Positions 62,656 to 64,000 of a stretch of DNA of 64,000 bases are shown piece by piece (position 1 is the first letter of the stretch; the number at the start of each line of letters is the position of its first letter). The notes under the pieces are model-generated. The model was not told where the DNA came from, made no database searches, and worked only from the letters and a program-made list of their open reading frames with translations. The translations under genes were made by a program, and so were the position numbers. Where the stretch lies: the NCBI GenBank assembly GCA_033675545.1, contig JAWDGP010001472.1, forward strand, positions 86,001 through 150,000. Direction: 5' to 3'. This DNA comes from Elysia crispata (lineage: Eukaryota > Mollusca > Gastropoda > Plakobranchidae).

Positions 62656-63672
62656 AATCAAAAATTTATAAGAACACCAGTCATGTTATACTGACACCGG
62701 TAATATTATAAGGACATAAGTCATGTCATAAGGACATCATTTATGTTATAAGGACATCGTTCATGTTATAGTGACACCAGTCATGTTATAAGTACATCAG
62801 TCATGTTATAAGGACATCGATCATGCTATAGTGACACCAGTCATGTTATAGTGATATCATTCATAATATAAAAACACCATTTATGTCATACTGACACCAG
62901 TCATGTTATAAAAACATCAGCCATGTTATGAGGACATCAGCTATGTTATAAGGTAATCAGTCATGTTATAATGACACCAGGCATGTTTTAGTGACATCAT
63001 TCATGTTATAAGGACATCACTCATGTTATAGTGGCACCAGTCATAATAATAAGTACTCAGTCATGTTGTAAGTGTAAGGGCATCGGCCATGCTATTGCGA
63101 CACCAGTCAAGTTATAGTGATATCATTTATAATATAAGAACACCTGTCATGTTATACTGACACCAGTCACATTACAAGGGCATAAGTCATGTTATAAGGA
63201 CATCAGCCATGTTATAAGATAATCAATCATGTTATAATGACACCAGACATGTTTTAGTGACACCATTCATGTTATAAGGACGTCACTCATGTTTTAGTGA
63301 TACCAGTCATGTTATAAGGACATCGGTCATGCTTAAGTAACATCAGTCTTGTTATAGTGATATCATTCATGATATAAGGACATCAGTCATGTTTTAGTGA
63401 CATCTGTCATGTTATAGTGACACCAGTTATGTTATAATGACATCAGTCATGTTATAGTGACACCAGTCATGTTATAAGGATACCAGTCATATATATGGAC
63501 ACTAGTCATGTTTAAAGACACCATTCATGTTACAATGACCCCAGTCATGTTTCAGTGACATCATTCATGTTATAGTGACACTAATCACGTTATAGTGACA
63601 CCAGTCATGTTACAAGGACATTAGTCATATGAAAAGGACACCAGTCATGTTAATAGGACACCAATCATAACA
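62656..63672. repeat. 20-bp tandem repeat, about 50 copies
   Basis: The unit is GTCATGTTATAGTGACACCA, with alternative centres AAGGACATCA. Mutations are frequent but spacing stays close to 20 bp. Confidence 0.93.
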
Positions 63673-64000
63673 CATCCACCCTATAACAGTTAATTGAGCC
63701 GGAGAGGATTTGATTTGTCTTGCTAGGGCCTTTACATTACACAAAAATTCAATGGGCTCCATGGTCCTGATGTGGCGGTTGTAATAGTTGAGTTGAACAC
63801 AATGGTTCATTACGCTCCTGAAATATTGCGTTGCTCCAATCGCATTATCTGAAATATTTGCATGTTTTATTTTATTTGGAGTGATTTTGTTCTATCAAAT
63901 TTGATTGACCTACGCCACTTTTCTCATGGTCAGGATAAAAACTTATTGATGATCCTCGTTGGGGTTCGACTTGAGCATTGAGTCTGAAATTGACGTCTTT
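63673..64000. other. Spacer, possible old repeat fragment
   Basis: The minus open frame 63625-63810 has an ATG and contains IEFLCNVKALARQIKSS, which has the look of a recurrent dispersed-repeat translation, but I cannot name a family. Its C-terminal end runs into the 20-bp array. Confidence 0.3.

Noticed and set aside
1..64000. General rule that all arrays grew from splice donors
   Set aside because: Six of about 25 units contain GTRAG on some strand, and about four would be expected by chance from unit lengths. Only the 30-bp array has an adjoining coding exon in support.

Overview
The window is animal nuclear DNA, AT-rich and dominated by tandem repeats. It has no operon structure, no ribosome-binding-site pattern and almost no long coding sequence. 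The evidence for an animal is a decayed non-LTR retrotransposon with a restriction-like endonuclease, a tRNA-derived SINE-like unit, microsatellites, a likely solo LTR and a spliced gene for a secreted protein. A lophotrochozoan, plausibly a gastropod mollusc, fits this content, but that is inference from general character and not from a marker gene.

By my own coordinate sums about 40 of the 64 kb is tandem array. I count roughly 25 arrays with unit lengths of 20 to 97 bp. Most share no sequence with each other, and many are homogeneous in the middle and ragged at the edges. Several neighbouring arrays are diverged branches of one ancestor (20.7-24.2 kb, 36.6-38.3 kb, 39.8-43.7 kb, 49.1-51.2 kb). 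The largest is a 50-bp satellite of about 8 kb (51.6-59.7 kb) with nested internal duplications. The 48-bp satellite at 40.7-43.6 kb has a clear 15-monomer (728 bp) higher-order repeat.

Layout: 0-5 kb holds 31-bp and 54-bp arrays. From 5 to 11.3 kb is a 63-bp array split by a 1.9-kb, 5'-truncated, minus-strand retrotransposon. From 11.3 to 30.8 kb small arrays alternate with unremarkable spacer, including a possible signal-peptide exon at 12.85 kb. At 30.8-35.3 kb is the one convincing gene, on the minus strand: a first coding exon of 540 codons with a signal peptide. It ends at a consensus splice donor, and that donor lies inside the terminal unit of a 30-bp array. From 36 to 44 kb are more arrays. 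At 44.3-49.0 kb is a duplication/deletion of form A-B-A'-X-B' containing a candidate solo LTR. From 49 to 64 kb are four large arrays.

The long ORFs over most arrays come from units whose length is a multiple of three and which lack stops. Sequence differences between units mostly change amino acids, so I do not call them genes. I found no convincing new enzymatic or defence system. The most interesting signal is the 30-bp array, which looks as if it grew from the 5' splice site of the secreted-protein gene and carries dozens of copies of that donor motif into the intron.
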